Below the pieces are notes generated by a model. That model was not told where the DNA came from and made no database searches. It was given only the letters and a program-made list of their open reading frames with translations. DNA of 64,000 nucleotides from Pseudoduganella danionis (GTDB lineage Bacteria; Pseudomonadota; Gammaproteobacteria; Burkholderiales; Burkholderiaceae_D): NCBI RefSeq assembly GCF_009720775.1, contig NZ_WNKW01000005.1:186001-250000 (forward strand), read 5' to 3'. Both the position numbers and the translations under genes were made by a program. Below, piece after piece: positions 20,215 through 31,487 of the stretch. The stretch's first letter is position 1. Each line of letters opens with the position of its first letter.

Positions 20215-21009
20215 ATGAAGAATGTATTGCTGGCGGCTGCCCTGAGTTCCGCCCTGTGTTCGGCTCAGGCTGCGACGGTCAGCTTCGTAATGGACCCGCT
20301 GAAAACCAATGTCAGCGTGGCCAGTCTGCTGCCGAACAATTTCACCTTTACGGCGGCCACCCTGACCGTGCAGGTGGAGGCTGCCGGCTTCGAGCTTAGC
20401 GCCCCGGTACTGGGCGATTATCAGTTGCTCAATGAAACCCATGGCTACACGCCATGTCCTGCAGGCGGCAGCTATCTGTTCTGCGAAGGGGTGGTGCGGA
20501 ACTTTGTGCGCGAACAGGTGCGCGAATATATACCTACCAGCCAGTCGGCCCGTCTGACGGTAGGCAGTGCCTCGGTGGCCGGTAACAACAATGCTTCGCC
20601 CTTGACGCTGATTAACAAAGTGGCTGGCAATTACGCCGAAGATAGCTCCTCGAGCGCCGCGCAGGATGTGGTGTTCGGCTACAACTTCAACCCTGACGGC
20701 AGCGTTACTCCCATCTATCAGTATTTGCTGACCACCACCAACTATGCCACGCAGGACTATCTGCTGCAGTATGACCGCCAGCGTCTGACGCTGCAGGTGC
20801 AGTTCGATGGCGATACCTTGGCCAGCCTGAACAGTCAGAAAGGCTTCAGCTACGGACTGCAAGGCTCGATGGTGTGGGATCCAGCTTCGGCCCAGCTACA
20901 GTACGAAGGCTATGCGGCGCCCGTGCCGGAACCTACTTCTGCCATGCTGTTGCTGGGTGGTCTGGGCCTGCTCGGCATCGCCGCACGCCGCCGCCGTCCG
21001 CAAGACTGA
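20215..21009 (+). CDS. PEP-CTERM sorting-signal protein, exported
   Basis: The 264-residue protein has a signal peptide (MKNVLLAAALSSALCSAQA) and ends in a canonical PEP-CTERM tail: VPEPTSAM, a hydrophobic segment (LLLGGLGLLGIAA) and RRRR. Such tails are cut by exosortase (EpsH/XrtA), whose gene is not in this window, and mark proteins linked to exopolysaccharide and biofilm surfaces. The body is Thr/Ser/Asn-rich and beta-strand-like with no domain I recognise. Two possible starts exist: ATG 20170 and ATG 20215. I prefer 20215 because the signal peptide begins there, although neither has a clear ribosome-binding site. Confidence 0.88.
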   Translation: MKNVLLAAALSSALCSAQAATVSFVMDPLKTNVSVASLLPNNFTFTAATLTVQVEAAGFELSAPVLGDYQLLNETHGYTPCPAGGSYLFCEGVVRNFVREQVREYIPTSQSARLTVGSASVAGNNNASPLTLINKVAGNYAEDSSSSAAQDVVFGYNFNPDGSVTPIYQYLLTTTNYATQDYLLQYDRQRLTLQVQFDGDTLASLNSQKGFSYGLQGSMVWDPASAQLQYEGYAAPVPEPTSAMLLLGGLGLLGIAARRRRPQD

Positions 21010-21079
21010 GGCGGCGCGTGCCGCACTTTGGTGGCCGGATGCCGTGCTGGTCACCTGACTTCCGTCAGTAAAAATAATA

Positions 21080-21107
21080 ATACGACCGTTCTTTTATGCG
21101 GTATAGT
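21080..21107 (+). promoter_or_regulatory. Promoter region with ACGACCGT element before the beta-oxidation gene
   Basis: The -10-like TATAGT (21102-21107) is preceded by TACGACCGTTC (21081-21091), which takes the place of the -35 region. Its reverse complement, GAACGGTCGT, is nearly identical to a site before the thiolase gene (25124-25138), suggesting one shared regulator. Confidence 0.5.
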
Positions 21108-21145
21108 GGCATGGACTCCATGCACCCACACTATAAGGAAGAGAC

Positions 21146-23233
<2,088 letters not shown>

Positions 23234-23288
23234 GCTGGCAATCGTTGAGCTGGGCGGCTGATCTCGGTCGCGCCAGCGCTTTGTCGTA

Positions 23289-24998
23289 TTAATCTTCGAG
23301 GCCGCCCTCTGCGGCCTTGTGTTTTGCGCCGGCGCCGCGCGTCTCGCGCAGGAACAGCGTGCCGACCACGGCCGTCAGCAAGGCGATGACAATTGGATAC
23401 CACAGACCGTAGTAGATATCGCCTTTGTAGGCCACCAGCGCAAATGACACCGTTGGTAGCAGGCCACCGAACCAGCCATTGCCCAGATGGTAGGGCAGCG
23501 ACATCGCCGTGTAGCGTATGCGGGTAGGGAACATCTCCACCAGCATGGCGGCTATCGGGCCGTACACCATGGTCACGTACAGCACCAGTACAAACAGGAT
23601 GGTCACCACCATGGGTTTGTGGATCTGGCTTTCATCGGCCCGGCTAGGGTAGCCGGCCGCCTTGATATTCACCGCCAGCGCCTTCTTGAGCTGGCTTTCT
23701 GCCAGTTTGCTGGGCAAGTCGAAATCGACCCCGCTGGCCGTCATGCTGGCATTGAAGGATTCCAGTTCCGTCGTGCCGATACGGATGCGCGCGACGCTGC
23801 CCGCTGGCGCATCCTCATGGGCGTAGGCCACCGAAGCGTTCGATAACAGGCTGGCGGCGATATCGCAGGAGGAGGGATAGCGTATCGTGTTGCTGGGGCT
23901 GAACTGGAAGTGACAGGACGCCGGATCGGCAATCAGCGTGACAGGCGCTTTTTCCAGCGCCGCCTCAAGTGCCGGATTGCCGTAGTGGGTGAGTGCGCCG
24001 AACAGGGGGAAATAGCTGGCCGCTGCCAGCACGCAACCACTGAGGATGATCCACTTGCGCCCGTAGCGATCGGACAGCTTGCCGAACACCACGAAGAAGG
24101 GCGTGGCCAGTGCCAGCGACATGGCGCTCATCAGGTTGGCCGTAGCGCCATCGATCTTCAGCGTCTGGGTCATGAAGAACAAGGCATAGAACTGGCCTGT
24201 GTACCAGACAGCGGCCTGACCCATGGTGAGGCCGAACAGCGCGATGATGGCTAGCCGCAGATTCGACCAGCGCCCGAAAGCCTCTTGTATCGGCGCGCTG
24301 GAGCCACGGCCCTCCGCCTTCATGCGCGCGAACATGGGCGATTCGCCCATAGACATGCGTATCCACACCGAAATCCCCAGCAGGATCACGGAAACCAGAA
24401 AAGGGACGCGCCAGCCCCAGTGGGCAAATTCGGCTTCGCCCGTAGCCATACGCGTGCCCAGTATCACCAGCAGGGAAAGCAACAGGCCCAGCGTGGCGGT
24501 CGTCTGTATCCACGAGGTGAATAGGCCGCGCTTGCCGTCAGGCGCATGTTCGGCCACATAGGTCGCTGCGCCGCCATATTCGCCGCCCAGTGCCAACCCC
24601 TGCAGCACGCGCAGGATGACCAGGCTGATGGGCGCAGCAATGCCGATGGCATGATAGGCCGGCAGCAGGCCGACCAAAAAAGTCGAGCCGCCCATGATAA
24701 AGATGGTGATCAAAAAAGTGTGCTTGCGGCCCACCAGATCGCCGAGGCGGCCGAACACCAGTGCACCGAACGGGCGCACCAGAAAGCCGGCGGCAAAAGC
24801 CAGCAGGGCGAAGATGAAGCTGGTCGTGCTATCGCTGACAAAGAACTGTTTGGCGATAATCGGCGCCAGCGCCCCATACAGATAGAAGTCGTACCATTCG
24901 AATACGGTGCCGAGCGACGATCCGATGATGACCTTGCGTTCCTGCGCAGTTAGCGGCGGCGATGGATGCTGTGGGCGTATTGCTGCGCCTCGCACCAT
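23289..24998 (-). CDS. MFS transporter, metabolite:H+ symporter (MHS/ShiA-like) family with periplasmic insert
   Basis: The 569-residue transporter has the MHS-type start SLGTVFEWYDFYLYGALAP and the loop motifs GRLGDLVGRKHTF and GKLSDRYGRKWI. The membrane pattern suggests 12 helices, but about 120 extra residues (roughly 360-480) with little hydrophobicity and two Cys residues sit between the first two and last helices of the C-terminal half. This insertion is expected on the periplasmic side and makes the protein longer than the 430-450 residues usual for the family. AGGAGA precedes the ATG. It diverges from the thiolase operon, so the substrate may be an organic or fatty acid; this is inference. 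Confidence 0.9.
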   Translation of the reverse strand: MVRGAAIRPQHPSPPLTAQERKVIIGSSLGTVFEWYDFYLYGALAPIIAKQFFVSDSTTSFIFALLAFAAGFLVRPFGALVFGRLGDLVGRKHTFLITIFIMGGSTFLVGLLPAYHAIGIAAPISLVILRVLQGLALGGEYGGAATYVAEHAPDGKRGLFTSWIQTTATLGLLLSLLVILGTRMATGEAEFAHWGWRVPFLVSVILLGISVWIRMSMGESPMFARMKAEGRGSSAPIQEAFGRWSNLRLAIIALFGLTMGQAAVWYTGQFYALFFMTQTLKIDGATANLMSAMSLALATPFFVVFGKLSDRYGRKWIILSGCVLAAASYFPLFGALTHYGNPALEAALEKAPVTLIADPASCHFQFSPSNTIRYPSSCDIAASLLSNASVAYAHEDAPAGSVARIRIGTTELESFNASMTASGVDFDLPSKLAESQLKKALAVNIKAAGYPSRADESQIHKPMVVTILFVLVLYVTMVYGPIAAMLVEMFPTRIRYTAMSLPYHLGNGWFGGLLPTVSFALVAYKGDIYYGLWYPIVIALLTAVVGTLFLRETRGAGAKHKAAEGGLED

Positions 24999-25123
24999 GT
25001 TGGTCTCCTGAGTCTTTTATTGTTATGGCTGGAAAGATTGCTAGTTCATCAGCCTGCTGCTAGTGTGAGCCGCGTAACTTACGCAGTGCTTGCGGTGAAC
25101 TTACCGCCCGCTTACACGAGGTT

Positions 25124-25164
25124 TACGAACGATCGTGCTTATTTGTTCCCAAGTGTGCTATGCT
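25124..25164 (+). promoter_or_regulatory. Promoter and ACGAACGATCGT operator-like element before the thiolase operon
   Basis: TACGAACGATCGTGC (25124-25138) is an imperfect palindrome around CGATCG, and the -10-like TATGCT lies at 25159-25164. The element covers the -35 region and shares GAACGRTCGT with the site at 21081-21091. The same spacer also serves the divergent MFS gene. Confidence 0.5.
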
Positions 25165-25193
25165 GGGTTTTCTAACCTATAACGGAGACTCCG

Positions 25194-26372
25194 ATGATGG
25201 ATGCTGTAATCGTTTCGACTGCACGTACCCCACTGGCCAAATCGTGGAAAGGCGCTTTCAATATGACCCATGGCGCCACGCTGGGCGGCCATGCGCTGCA
25301 GGCGGCGATCAGCCGGGCCGGACTTGAGGCGGGCGAAGTGGAAGACGTGCTGGTAGGCTGCGCCAATCCGGAGGGCGCCACGGGCGGCAATATCGCACGT
25401 CAGATCGCCCTGCGCGCGGGCTGCCCCGTCAGCACGGCCGGCATGACCATCAACCGCTTCTGCTCGTCCGGCCTGCAGACCATTGCCACCGCGGCCCAGC
25501 GCATCATGGCCGGCGAAGGCGACATCTATGCAGCGGGCGGGGTGGAGTCGATCTCCTGCGTGCAGCAGGAGATGAACCTGCATATGTACAAGGAAGTGTG
25601 GCTTGCGCAACACAAACCGGAACTCTACTGGCCCATGCTGCAGACGGCCGAAACCGTCGCCAAGCGCTACGGCATTAGCCGCCAGCGTCAGGATGAATAC
25701 GGCGTGCAAAGCCAGCAGCGCGCTGCGGCGGCGCAGGCTGCCGGTCTGCTCGATGCGGAAATTGCCCCCATGACGACGGTGATGGGCGTGGCCGACAAGG
25801 CCAGCGGCATGTTGCTGTCGCGCGAAGTGACGATCAGCGCGGACGAAGGCATACGCGCCGATACCACGTATGAAGGCGTGGCCAAGATCCGCACGGCGCT
25901 GCCGGGTGGCGTGATCAGCGCCGGCAATGCCAGCCAGTTTTCCGATGGCGCTTCGATGGCCATTGTGATGAGCGCAGCCACAGCCGCAGCCAAAGGGCTG
26001 CAGCCGCTGGGCATTTTCCGCGGCTTTGCCGTAGCCGGCTGCGAGCCTGATGAAATGGGCATAGGTCCGGTCTACGCCATTCCCAAGCTGCTGAAGAAAG
26101 CCGGTCTGAAGGTCGAGGATATCGGCCTGTGGGAGTTGAATGAAGCGTTCGCCGTGCAGGTACTGTACTGCGCAGACAAACTGGGCATCCCCATGGACCG
26201 CCTCAACGTCAACGGCGGCGCCATCGCCGTAGGCCATCCGTACGGTGTGTCCGGCGCCCGCCTGACGGGCCACGCCCTGATCGAAGGCAAGCGGCGCGGC
26301 GTGAAATATGTGGTGGTCACCATGTGCATAGGTGGCGGCCAGGGCGCTGCCGGCCTGTTCGAAGTGGTCTGA
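25194..26372 (+). CDS. Acetyl-CoA acyltransferase (thiolase)
   Basis: The 392-residue thiolase has the acylation Cys in [12 protein letters not shown] near residue 89, the NEAFAVQ motif, the His of [16 protein letters not shown] and the second catalytic Cys in [11 protein letters not shown]. Its length and motifs fit a degradative 3-ketoacyl-CoA thiolase, though a biosynthetic acetyl-CoA acetyltransferase cannot be excluded. Tandem ATG codons follow ACGGAGA. It leads a co-directional series reaching the FabG4-like reductase at 30431, with a 105-base gap to the next gene. Confidence 0.94.
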   Translation: MMDAVIVSTARTPLAKSWKGAFNMTHGATLGGHALQAAISRAGLEAGEVEDVLVGCANPEGATGGNIARQIALRAGCPVSTAGMTINRFCSSGLQTIATAAQRIMAGEGDIYAAGGVESISCVQQEMNLHMYKEVWLAQHKPELYWPMLQTAETVAKRYGISRQRQDEYGVQSQQRAAAAQAAGLLDAEIAPMTTVMGVADKASGMLLSREVTISADEGIRADTTYEGVAKIRTALPGGVISAGNASQFSDGASMAIVMSAATAAAKGLQPLGIFRGFAVAGCEPDEMGIGPVYAIPKLLKKAGLKVEDIGLWELNEAFAVQVLYCADKLGIPMDRLNVNGGAIAVGHPYGVSGARLTGHALIEGKRRGVKYVVVTMCIGGGQGAAGLFEVV

Positions 26373-26477
26373 GCGGGGCCGTCATCCTTGCCGGAGGTGG
26401 TGCAAGCGCCGTAAAAGCGGTATGCTGCGCGCCACGTCAACAAGGATGGCGCCCTTGCCGCGCCAGATAGGAACACT

Positions 26478-26780
26478 ATGATCAAGCACATCGTCATGTG
26501 GAAGCTAAAGGAGCACGCCGAAGGGGCCGACCGCGCCACCAATGCGGCCAAGATGAAGGCCATGCTGGATGCCTGCGACGGCATAGTGCCCGGCATCCTC
26601 AAGCTGGAAGCCGTGGTGGCCCAGCCGGGTCTGGAAGCGACTTACGATGTGCTGCTGTACTCTGAATTTGCTGATCAGGCGGCACTGGACGCCTATCAGC
26701 ACCATCCCCAACATGTGGCACTGAAGCCGTTCTTCGGCGCCGTGCGCGAAGCGCGCCAGTGCATGGACTATGAGGTCTGA
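26478..26780 (+). CDS. Dabb-family (stress-responsive alpha/beta barrel) protein
   Basis: This 100-residue protein begins MIKHIVMWKLKEHAEG and has the Dabb pattern: a central YDVLLYSEFADQAALDAYQHHPQHVALKPF stretch with the conserved HP..H residues. Members form dimeric ferredoxin-like barrels; some are enzymes (cyclases, dehydratases) and many have no known role. It lies between thiolase and a reductase, seven bases before the latter, so it probably acts on or protects an intermediate of the same pathway. Confidence 0.88.
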   Translation: MIKHIVMWKLKEHAEGADRATNAAKMKAMLDACDGIVPGILKLEAVVAQPGLEATYDVLLYSEFADQAALDAYQHHPQHVALKPFFGAVREARQCMDYEV

Positions 26781-26786
26781 ACCATC

Positions 26787-27569
26787 ATGCGTACTACTCA
26801 GGAATTGTTTTCTCTAGCCGGTAAAACGGCACTGGTAACGGGCGGCTCCCGTGGTCTGGGTTTGCAAATGGCGCTGGCGCTGGGCGAGCAGGGCGCACGC
26901 GTAGTGATTTCGGCACGCAAGCAGGCCGAACTGGACGAGGCCGTGGCCTTGCTCAAGCAACGCGGCATCGATGCCAGCAGCGTAGCGGCCGATCTGTCGA
27001 GCGAAGCGGATGCGGAAGCGCTGGTTTCCGCAGCGCTGGCACAACTGGGCCACATCGATATTCTGATCAATAATGCGGGCGCCAGCTGGGGCGCACCGGC
27101 CGAAGATCATCCTGTAGCGGCATGGGACAAGGTGATGAACCTGAATATACGCGGCATCTTCCTCGTCTCGCAGCTGGTGGGCAAGCGCTCGATGATACCG
27201 CGCCAGTACGGCCGCATCATCAACATTGCTTCGATTGCAGGTCTGGCCGGCAATCCGCCCGGCACCATGCAGACTATCGCTTACAACACGTCGAAAGGCG
27301 CGGTGGTGAATTTTACGCGCACGCTGGCCGGCGAATGGGGCCGTTTCGGCATCACCGTCAATGCGCTGGCGCCCGGTTTCTTCCCGTCCAAGATGACCCA
27401 TGGCTTGCTGGCCCAGATGGGCGCCGATCAACTGGCCAAAGATGCGCCGCTGGGCCGCCTGGGCGACGATGAAGACTTGAAAGGGGCGGCCGTGCTGTTC
27501 GCTTCGGATGCCGGCAAGCATATTACCGGCCAGATACTTGCAGTCGATGGCGGGGTGTCGGCAGTATGA
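26787..27569 (+). CDS. Short-chain dehydrogenase/reductase
   Basis: The 260-residue SDR shows the cofactor motif TGGSRGLGLQ near residue 18, NNAG at about 92-95, catalytic Ser in NIASIAGLAG and YNTSK as the YxxxK pair. Arg residues after the second beta strand (SARKQ) suggest NADP(H). It ends in the usual QILAVDGGVSAV. Its last codons overlap the next oxidoreductase gene by four bases. The substrate is unknown; position suggests a ketoacyl or hydroxyacyl compound. Confidence 0.92.
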   Translation: MRTTQELFSLAGKTALVTGGSRGLGLQMALALGEQGARVVISARKQAELDEAVALLKQRGIDASSVAADLSSEADAEALVSAALAQLGHIDILINNAGASWGAPAEDHPVAAWDKVMNLNIRGIFLVSQLVGKRSMIPRQYGRIINIASIAGLAGNPPGTMQTIAYNTSKGAVVNFTRTLAGEWGRFGITVNALAPGFFPSKMTHGLLAQMGADQLAKDAPLGRLGDDEDLKGAAVLFASDAGKHITGQILAVDGGVSAV

Positions 27570-28576
27570 CGCTGGAGATTCCTGCAAGCTACCAGCGCAT
27601 CGTACTGGCCGCCCGTCCGCGCGGGCCGGTAGCCGAACAAAACTTCCGCCTCGAAAGCGTCGCCGTACCCGTCCTGGCCGATGGCGAAGTTCTGGTGCGC
27701 AACCACTATCTGTCGCTCGATCCGTATATGCGCGGCCGCATGAGTGCAGCCAAGAGCTATGCGGCATCGCAGGCGCTCGATCACACCATGATAGGCAATA
27801 CTGTCGGTCAGGTGGTGGCTAGCCGTCATGCTGGTTTTGCCGTGGGTGATTATGCCGGTGGCCTGCTGGGCTGGGCCGAGATGGGCGTGGCCGACGGCAG
27901 CGCGCTGCGCAAGCTCGATATCAGCCGGATTCCGCTGTCCGTGTATCTGGGCGCGGCCGGCATGCCGGGTATGGCTGCCTGGTATGGTCTGAACCAGATC
28001 ATTACGCCCAAGGCAGGCGAAACCATCGTGGTGTCTGCCGCCAGTGGCGCGGTGGGCAGTGTGGTTGGTCAGCTGGCCAAGTTGCAAGGCTGCCGTGTAG
28101 TCGGCATCGCTGGCGGACCAGAAAAATGCGCCCATGTGCGCGATGTGCTGGGCTTTGATGCCTGCGTGGACTACAAGGTGGGCCAGCTTGAAGCCGATCT
28201 GGCGGCGGCCACGCCGGATGGTGTCGATGGCATATTCGAAAATGTGGGCGGCGCCACGCTGGATGCCGCGCTGGCGCGCAGCAATGCGTTTGGCCGTATC
28301 GCTCTGTGCGGACTCATAGGCGGCTTCAACGGACAGGAGATGCCGATCAAGAATTCGCGCATCTTGCTGATCAACCGTCTGAGCCTGCGCGGCTTCATCG
28401 TCACCGAGCATATGGACCTGTGGCCGCAGGGGCTGGAACAGCTCGCTGCACTGGTGGCAGAGGGCAAGCTGAAATATCATGAGACCGTTGCGGCAGGGCT
28501 GGCAGCCGCGCCGCAAGCATTTATGGGACTGCTGCAAGGGCAGAATCTGGGCAAACAACTGGTGAAACTGATCTGA
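27566..28576 (+). CDS. NADP-dependent zinc-free medium-chain oxidoreductase (PTGR/CurA-like)
   Basis: The 336-residue protein lacks the zinc ligands of classical alcohol dehydrogenases and has the leukotriene B4 dehydrogenase-like features NHYLSLDPYMRGRM near residue 48 and the cofactor loop SAASGAVGSVVGQLAK near 155. Such enzymes reduce the double bond of alpha,beta-unsaturated ketones. It overlaps the SDR by four bases and the following acetyltransferase by one base, so translation is coupled through the three genes. Confidence 0.9.
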   Translation: MTLEIPASYQRIVLAARPRGPVAEQNFRLESVAVPVLADGEVLVRNHYLSLDPYMRGRMSAAKSYAASQALDHTMIGNTVGQVVASRHAGFAVGDYAGGLLGWAEMGVADGSALRKLDISRIPLSVYLGAAGMPGMAAWYGLNQIITPKAGETIVVSAASGAVGSVVGQLAKLQGCRVVGIAGGPEKCAHVRDVLGFDACVDYKVGQLEADLAAATPDGVDGIFENVGGATLDAALARSNAFGRIALCGLIGGFNGQEMPIKNSRILLINRLSLRGFIVTEHMDLWPQGLEQLAALVAEGKLKYHETVAAGLAAAPQAFMGLLQGQNLGKQLVKLI

Positions 28577-29007
28577 TGACGCTATCCAATTGCAGTGTGA
28601 CAGTGGGTGACTGGCCTAGCCTGAAGGAACAGGCGCAAGCCATCCGTATGGAAGTCTTCGTGCAGGAACAGCAGGTTCCGGCCGAACTTGAAATGGACCA
28701 GATGGATGCGGTGTGCATCCATGCCATCGCCTACGATGGCGCAGGTGTCGCGGTCGGCACGGGCCGTTTGCTGCCGGATGGGCACATCGGCCGCATGGCA
28801 GTGCGCAAGAGCGCGCGTGGCACAGGCGTGGGTGGACAGCTGCTGCAGGCGCTGATGGCGCGTGCCCATGCGCGGGGTGACCGCGTGCTGGCGCTGAGCG
28901 CCCAGACCCACGCCGCTCCGTTCTACCAGCGCCACGGCTTCGTGATCGAAGGCGACGAATTCTATGAAGCGGGCATTGCCCACATCAATATGGTGTACCG
29001 CTACTGA
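28576..29007 (+). CDS. GNAT family N-acetyltransferase
   Basis: The 143-residue protein has the acetyl-CoA-binding GNAT core: IGRMAVRKSARGTGVGGQLLQALM (motif A, R-G-T-G-V-G) and APFYQRHGFVIEGDEFYEAGIAHINM near the C-terminus. The N-terminal IRMEVFVQEQQVPAELEMDQMD is typical of the ElaA/YjcF-like subgroup. Its start overlaps the stop of the oxidoreductase by one base. The acceptor is unknown. Confidence 0.9.
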   Translation: MTLSNCSVTVGDWPSLKEQAQAIRMEVFVQEQQVPAELEMDQMDAVCIHAIAYDGAGVAVGTGRLLPDGHIGRMAVRKSARGTGVGGQLLQALMARAHARGDRVLALSAQTHAAPFYQRHGFVIEGDEFYEAGIAHINMVYRY

Positions 29008-29072
29008 ATGCGCGCTCCTGCGCCAGCTTCCGGGTCAGTTCTGGCCCCGCATTTTTTGAAGGGCAATAACTG

Positions 29073-30431
29073 ATGGCTGACTTCCTCACTACCTTGAATC
29101 GCAATCCGCTGACGGCTCCGCTGGCCAAGGCGCTGGGCTTGCCCAACCCTGTGCCGCTGGCCCGTTCGGCCACCGGCTATGAGGCGGCGCCATTTGTCGG
29201 CAAGGCAGTTCTGCTGCAGGCAGCGCCGAATAGCTATGCGCAAGCTGCGCTGCTGCAAGCCTTACGTAATGGCGGCGCTGAGGTGGTGGCGCCAGGGTAT
29301 AGTGAAAAACTCGATGTCGTGGTGTTCGATGCCAGCGGCTGCAGCACGCCGGCAGATGCGCACGCACTTTATGAGACTTTCCACGGGCTGGCACGCAAGC
29401 TGGCCGTAAACGGGCGTGTGCTGATCATTGCGCCCTTGTGCGATGACAGCGCCGACCCCGTGGTCGTGGCGACGGCGCGCGGCGTCGAAGGCTTTGCGCG
29501 TTCGCTGGGCAAGGAGCTCGGGCGCAAAGGCGTGACGGTGAATCTGGCCTATGTCGCGCCCGATGCGGTTGAACGGCTAGAGGGCGTGGTACGGTTTTTC
29601 TGCGGTACCCAGACCACCTATGTATCGGGTCAGGCCGTGCGCGTGACGGCGACTGCTGCCATGGCGCCGGCAGCGCCTGCACCGGCTTACAGTTCTGCAC
29701 TGGCCGGCAAGGTCGCGCTGGTGACGGGTAGTGCACGAGGTATAGGCCTGGCCGTGGCCGAGCGGCTGTTGCAGGAAGGTGCACAGGTCGTCTGCCTTGA
29801 TGTGCCAGCCGTCGAACAGGAGCTGCAACAGACCTGCGCCCGTATCGGTGCGTTGCCGCTAGCGCTAGATATTGCTGCGTCTGACGCGCCAGCGCGGTTG
29901 TCGGCCTATTTCCGCGAGCGTTTCGGCGGGCTCGATATCCTGATCCACAACGCCGGCATCACGCGTGACCGCACCATCGCCAATATGACGCCAGTGCAGT
30001 GGGATCAGGTGCTGGCGGTGAATTTCGCCGCGATTACGGAAATCGATAAGCTACTGCTGCAGGATGGCACGGTGCGCGATGGCGGGCGCGTGGTCTGCCT
30101 GTCGTCCATCAGCGGTATCGCCGGTAATTTCGGCCAGACCAACTATGCCTACACCAAGGCGGCCCTGATTGGATATGTGGCGGCGCAGGCTGGGCGGCTC
30201 GGCGCACGCGGTATCTGCATCAATGCCGTGGCGCCCGGCTTCATCGAAACGGCCATGACGGCCAAGATGCCGTTCTTCATGCGCGAAATGGGGCGGCGTC
30301 TGAATTCCGTCCAGCAGGGCGGCCAGCCGCGCGATGCAGCCGAGCTAATTACCTTCCTCGCCACGCCCGGCGCCTCTGGCCTCACGGGCAACACCATCCG
30401 CGTCTGCGGTCAGGGCCTGATCGGCGCCTGA
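29073..30431 (+). CDS. High-molecular-weight 3-oxoacyl-ACP/CoA reductase (FabG4-like)
   Basis: The 452-residue protein is twice the size of ordinary FabG. Residues 1-205 form a Rossmann-like domain without a glycine-rich cofactor motif or a YxxxK pair. Residues 210-452 form a full ketoreductase with TGSARGIGLAV, HNAGITRDRT, SSISGIAG and the catalytic YAYTK. The architecture matches mycobacterial FabG4, an NADH-dependent 3-ketoacyl-CoA reductase that is often linked to thiolases. It lies 65 bases after the GNAT gene at the end of the thiolase operon. AAGGGCAA precedes the ATG. Confidence 0.9.
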   Translation: MADFLTTLNRNPLTAPLAKALGLPNPVPLARSATGYEAAPFVGKAVLLQAAPNSYAQAALLQALRNGGAEVVAPGYSEKLDVVVFDASGCSTPADAHALYETFHGLARKLAVNGRVLIIAPLCDDSADPVVVATARGVEGFARSLGKELGRKGVTVNLAYVAPDAVERLEGVVRFFCGTQTTYVSGQAVRVTATAAMAPAAPAPAYSSALAGKVALVTGSARGIGLAVAERLLQEGAQVVCLDVPAVEQELQQTCARIGALPLALDIAASDAPARLSAYFRERFGGLDILIHNAGITRDRTIANMTPVQWDQVLAVNFAAITEIDKLLLQDGTVRDGGRVVCLSSISGIAGNFGQTNYAYTKAALIGYVAAQAGRLGARGICINAVAPGFIETAMTAKMPFFMREMGRRLNSVQQGGQPRDAAELITFLATPGASGLTGNTIRVCGQGLIGA

Positions 30432-30464
30432 AGCCGCAGGGCAGGGGCGCTGGCCTGCGCTATA

Positions 30465-31208
30465 CTAGTGCACCTGCATCTCGTGCAGACAGGCGGGCGC
30501 GTTGGCGTACAGCTTGACCACGGTAGAAGTACGCGTGCCATAGGCCGGACTTTCGATGCGTACGGCGGACAACATGCGCTCGACATCGAGCGATACGCCA
30601 GTTTCCGGCAAGCGCATGTCCGGTGCCTGGGTGGTATCGGACAGCATTTCGAAATAGGCTTCGTCGGGTGCACCCAGGCACAGCAGACTGGCGAACTGGG
30701 CTTTGGTCTTCACCACTTTCGGCCATGGCGCGTCCAATAGCGCGTTCGACAAACCGTACACGCCCGGTTCCAGTGGCTTGCCGTTGCGCGCATCGCCATC
30801 GCCGCGATTGGAATACCAGATCAGGGTCTGGCCATCGCTGAGCACCAGATTGAAGCCATTGTAGGCCTGCGCCTGCGGACGGATCTGCGCCACATATTCT
30901 TCCGGCGTCATGTTCCCCGCCAGAAAATCGGCCACCAGTCCACCGCGCGAAGGCGCATCGTCGCGCTGTTCGGCCGGCGCGCGGATATTCGTAATGGCAG
31001 CAAAGCGCGAGGCTGGTCCGCCATCTTCAGCGCGCGTGATGCCCATCCAGCTACCACCGGCCTGCAGGTCGCGGCCTGCATAGATGCGCGGATGTTCGGG
31101 CCAGTAACCGGCTGGTGCCGTGGCGCGCTGGTAATACTCGTCGCGGTTGGCAGCGGCGATCAGGGGAACGGCTGGCACCACCTGCCAGGCAAAAACGATC
31201 AGGCACAT
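30465..31208 (-). CDS. NRDE-family (TANGO2-like) protein
   Basis: The 247-residue protein begins MCLIVFAWQ and has the NRDE motif (AANRDEYYQRATAPAGYW) that names the family, plus SRGGLVADFL and GVYGLSNALLDAPWPK. TANGO2-like proteins in eukaryotes are linked to lipid and heme handling; the bacterial role is not established. The ATG at 31208 is set by the invariant MC N-terminus and overlaps the end of the DUF4936 gene by ten bases, so it belongs to the ygfZ-DUF4936-NRDE operon. It converges on the FabG4-like gene. Confidence 0.9.
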   Translation of the reverse strand: MCLIVFAWQVVPAVPLIAAANRDEYYQRATAPAGYWPEHPRIYAGRDLQAGGSWMGITRAEDGGPASRFAAITNIRAPAEQRDDAPSRGGLVADFLAGNMTPEEYVAQIRPQAQAYNGFNLVLSDGQTLIWYSNRGDGDARNGKPLEPGVYGLSNALLDAPWPKVVKTKAQFASLLCLGAPDEAYFEMLSDTTQAPDMRLPETGVSLDVERMLSAVRIESPAYGTRTSTVVKLYANAPACLHEMQVH

Positions 31209-31486
31209 GGCGCAATATCCACAAATACTTCGGTATGGCGGGCCCCGTCGATATGCGCGGCCAGACCGGCCGCTGCGACGGCCTGCGCCAGTTCCGTTTC
31301 GAAGGCCGGCGCGCAGCCGCCATACACTTCCATCCAGGTCTGCAAGCCGTCCTTGCTGTCGGGGCGGCGTTTCAGCGCGCACTGCACGCCGTGGCAGGCA
31401 TCCAGTGCGGCCTGCATGGCCTGTACCTGCGGCAGCAATGCAGCCGCCTGCGCCTCGGCGACGCGGTAATAGATGTACAGGTCCAT
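31199..31486 (-). CDS. DUF4936 family protein
   Basis: This 95-residue protein (MDLYIYYRVAEAQA start) has a ferredoxin-like alternation of strands and helices and the TWMEVYGG segment seen in the betaproteobacterial DUF4936 family; I make that assignment from memory of the pattern. The ATG at 31486 lies one base beyond the ygfZ stop codon, and its end overlaps the NRDE gene. Function is unknown. Confidence 0.75.
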   Translation of the reverse strand: MDLYIYYRVAEAQAAALLPQVQAMQAALDACHGVQCALKRRPDSKDGLQTWMEVYGGCAPAFETELAQAVAAAGLAAHIDGARHTEVFVDIAPCA

Positions 31487-31487
31487 A

